From contig NZ_ANBB01000044.1 of assembly GCF_000341105.1 (NCBI RefSeq), positions 62,001-126,000 of the forward strand: 64,000 nt of DNA, written 5' to 3'. Origin of the DNA: Nocardiopsis potens DSM 45234 (GTDB lineage: Bacteria > Actinomycetota > Actinomycetes > Streptosporangiales > Streptosporangiaceae). Under the pieces are notes generated by a model. It was not told the DNA's origin. It ran no database searches and saw only the letters and a program-made list of their open reading frames with translations. This document shows, piece after piece, positions 62,429 through 64,000 of the stretch; position 1 is the first letter of the stretch, and every line of letters begins with the position of its first letter. A program made the translations under genes and the position numbers.

Positions 62429-62776
62429 ATGGGATGGCGAGACCGGTTCGGACTCCGCAGGGCGCGGCGGCGGGGCAAGGCCCGCTTCGACCGCCCGGCC
62501 GAGGACTCCGATGTGAAGGCGCTGATCGATTTCGCCCGGTCCAGGACGGGCGTGGAGTTCTACGTCGAACCGGAGACGTTCGCCACCGGGACCACCGCCG
62601 TGGGCGTCGCGCACGACGGCGAGTGGACCCGGCGCCGGGTCGGGTCCCCCGAGGTGATCCGCAAGGTGGCGCGGAAGCTGGCGGTTCCCGTCTACGATGT
62701 CCTGGTCGTCGGCTATCCCAAGCGGATGCGCGAGTGGACCGCTCGGAACAAGCGCGGGCTCTCCCTGGACGACTGA
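62429..62776 (+). CDS. Small basic conserved protein, function unknown
   Basis: A 115-residue protein with an Arg/Lys-rich head (MGWRDRFGLRRARRRGKARF) and a central beta/alpha domain of ~70 residues (VEFYVEPETFATGTTAVGVA and VGSPEVIRKVARKLAVPVYD). It has no signal peptide. The charge suggests RNA or ribosome contact, but no family is recognised. ATG 62429 has GGGAG upstream; a GTG at 62408 would add seven residues. TAGACT ~60 bases upstream could be its -10. Confidence 0.65.
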   Translation: MGWRDRFGLRRARRRGKARFDRPAEDSDVKALIDFARSRTGVEFYVEPETFATGTTAVGVAHDGEWTRRRVGSPEVIRKVARKLAVPVYDVLVVGYPKRMREWTARNKRGLSLDD

Positions 62777-62986
62777 GGCCTCCGGGCGCGGACGACCGCT
62801 CCTCTCCGCGGGTTCGCGGCGGGGGCGGGCAGGGCGGCCTCCGCCGCGCGGCCGGCCGGGGCGGGCCCCGGAACCGGACGCGGGCCCGACGGCCCGGCCG
62901 CTCTCGGCACGGCCGGGCGATCCGAGAGACGAGGAGGAAGCGCCGCCTTCCGCCCGCAGGGCGGGAGTCCCCGCGCCAACGCACCC

Positions 62987-64000
62987 ATGACCCAGCCTGA
63001 CAAGACCGGCATGCCGTCGTGGCTGCCGCGCGCGATGATGCTCGCGGTGTGGACCGTCATCGGCTTCGCCGTCGCCGGATGGCTCTTCTTCCAGCTGCGC
63101 GGCCTGCTGGTGCTGCTGCTCATCTCGCTCTTCCTCGCCCTGGCACTGGAGCCCGCGGTCAACTGGCTGCACCGGCACCGCTGGCCGCGCGGGGTGGCCA
63201 CCGGCGCGGTGATGCTGGCCGCGCTGGGCGTGCTCGCGGTGTTCGTCTCAGTGCTCGGCTCGATGCTGGTCGGCCAGGTGCTGGAGTTCGCCGCGCAGAT
63301 CCCGGCGATGAGCCGGGCCCTGCTGAGCTGGGTCAACAGCACCTTCAACGCCGATTTCCAGCCGGAGATCCTGCTCGCCGAGCTGACCGACGTGAGCGGC
63401 CAGCTCAACCAGTGGGCCTCCAGCGCGGCGGAGAACGCCTGGGGCGCCGGGACGGCGCTGCTCCTGCTGCTCTTCAACGGGCTGACGGTGGCGCTGTTCA
63501 CCTTCTACCTGACCGCCGACGGGCCCCGGTTCCGGCGCACCATCTGCTCGGTGCTGCCGCCCCGCACGCAGAGCGAGGTGCTGCGGGCCTGGGAGATCGC
63601 GATCGACAAGACCGGCGGCTACATCTACTCCCGCGCGCTGCTCGCGCTGATCTCCACCGCCGCCCACTTCGCGGCGCTGGTCGTGCTGGACGTGGACTAC
63701 GCGTTCGCGCTGGCGCTGTGGGTCGGCGTGCTCTCCCAGTTCATCCCGACCGTCGGCACCTACATCGGCGGGGCGCTCCCGGTGGTGGTGGCGCTGATCG
63801 GCGGCCCGTTCCCGGCGCTGTGGATGCTCGTGTTCATCACCGTCTACCAGCAGTTCGAGAACTACGTGCTGCAGCCGCGGATCACCGCCCGGACGCTGGA
63901 CATGCACCCGGCCGTGGCGTTCGGCGCGGTGCTGGCCGGGGCCGCGGTGCTGGGCGCCCCGGGCGCGCTGCTCGCGCTGCCCGCCGGCGCCAGCCTGCAG
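62987..64000 (+). CDS. AI-2E family transporter (partial, C-terminus beyond window)
   Basis: The first 338 residues of a polytopic membrane protein of the PerM/AI-2E family. About seven hydrophobic segments are visible; MLAVWTVIGFAVAGWLFFQL opens the first, and FIPTVGTYIGGALPVVVA and QQFENYVLQPRITARTLDMH match the conserved family stretch. Members export peptides or signals or are permeases of uncertain substrate. ATG 62987 has GGGAG at ~15 bases. The gene runs past the window end. Confidence 0.88.
   Translation, partial: MTQPDKTGMPSWLPRAMMLAVWTVIGFAVAGWLFFQLRGLLVLLLISLFLALALEPAVNWLHRHRWPRGVATGAVMLAALGVLAVFVSVLGSMLVGQVLEFAAQIPAMSRALLSWVNSTFNADFQPEILLAELTDVSGQLNQWASSAAENAWGAGTALLLLLFNGLTVALFTFYLTADGPRFRRTICSVLPPRTQSEVLRAWEIAIDKTGGYIYSRALLALISTAAHFAALVVLDVDYAFALALWVGVLSQFIPTVGTYIGGALPVVVALIGGPFPALWMLVFITVYQQFENYVLQPRITARTLDMHPAVAFGAVLAGAAVLGAPGALLALPAGASLQ

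Overview
The window is a stretch of chromosome from a very GC-rich, filamentous-type actinobacterium. Codon third positions are almost all G or C, GTG starts are common, and many promoters look leaderless. The order parC ... parE, a small zinc-binding protein, yaaA, rpoD/HrdB, then nrdJ-nrdR and a LysM/lexA pair resembles the hrdB-gyrB2-gyrA2 neighbourhood of Streptomyces. The 10-methyl fatty acid genes (tmsA/tmsB) and the protein sequences would fit Nocardiopsaceae/Streptosporangiales. That placement is inference from recalled homologues, not from a search.

Layout. 1-4450 (minus): mrpA-mrpB-mrpC-mrpD, a Mrp Na+/H+ antiporter operon with 4-base start/stop overlaps, cut by the window start. 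4967-9841 (plus): parC, a beta-carbonic anhydrase, a small TPR protein and a Cds1-like PLP enzyme. 9860-13163 (minus): an RDD membrane protein and parE. 13649-14940 (plus): a small Cys/His protein and yaaA. 15365-19452 (minus): the principal sigma factor and, upstream of it, a PAS-PAS-GAF-PP2C phosphatase. 20050-22045 (plus): two actinobacterial proteins of unknown function. 22074-27534 (minus): a Tyr phosphatase, a nucleotidyltransferase, and the set rnhB, a possible YdcF remnant, and a membrane-anchored tandem AAA+ ATPase. 27727-29391 (plus): three small or membrane proteins. 29659-34048 (minus): two paralogous SPFH/band-7 proteins and an ornithine cyclodeaminase-like enzyme.

34223-40326: a small membrane protein, a CBS protein, a PIN-toxin/RHH-antitoxin pair, then nrdR-nrdJ (regulator and B12-dependent ribonucleotide reductase) under a pair of NrdR-like boxes. 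A LysM protein lies divergent from lexA, with two LexA boxes between them. 41535-48354: an alpha/beta-hydrolase lipoprotein, a perfect 58-bp palindrome, two related single-pass proteins flanking the leuS end, leuS, and a lipoprotein. 48535-54815: an acyl-CoA ligase, a zinc-ribbon protein, and a sugar ABC importer (binding protein and two permeases, no ATPase) translationally coupled to a NagZ-type beta-N-acetylhexosaminidase. 55061-59752 (minus): a CYP124-like P450, an unknown protein, and tmsB/tmsA behind a TetR-type palindrome. 59980-64000: a glutamate/aspartate racemase-like protein, a large alpha-helical repeat protein, a small unknown protein, and the start of an AI-2E-family transporter.

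Functional themes. DNA topology and replication (parC, parE, nrdJ/nrdR, rnhB) and stress control (lexA with LysM, yaaA, HrdB and its neighbouring phosphatase) dominate. Envelope and lipid biology (Mrp, SPFH pair, tmsAB, P450, NagZ importer) is the second theme. I see no rRNA, tRNA, CRISPR array, phage or insertion sequence. The items most worth a second look are the leaderless-promoter set, the 58-bp zero-spacer palindrome, the SPFH pair, the toxin-antitoxin operator, and the rnhB/YdcF-like/AAA+ gene set.
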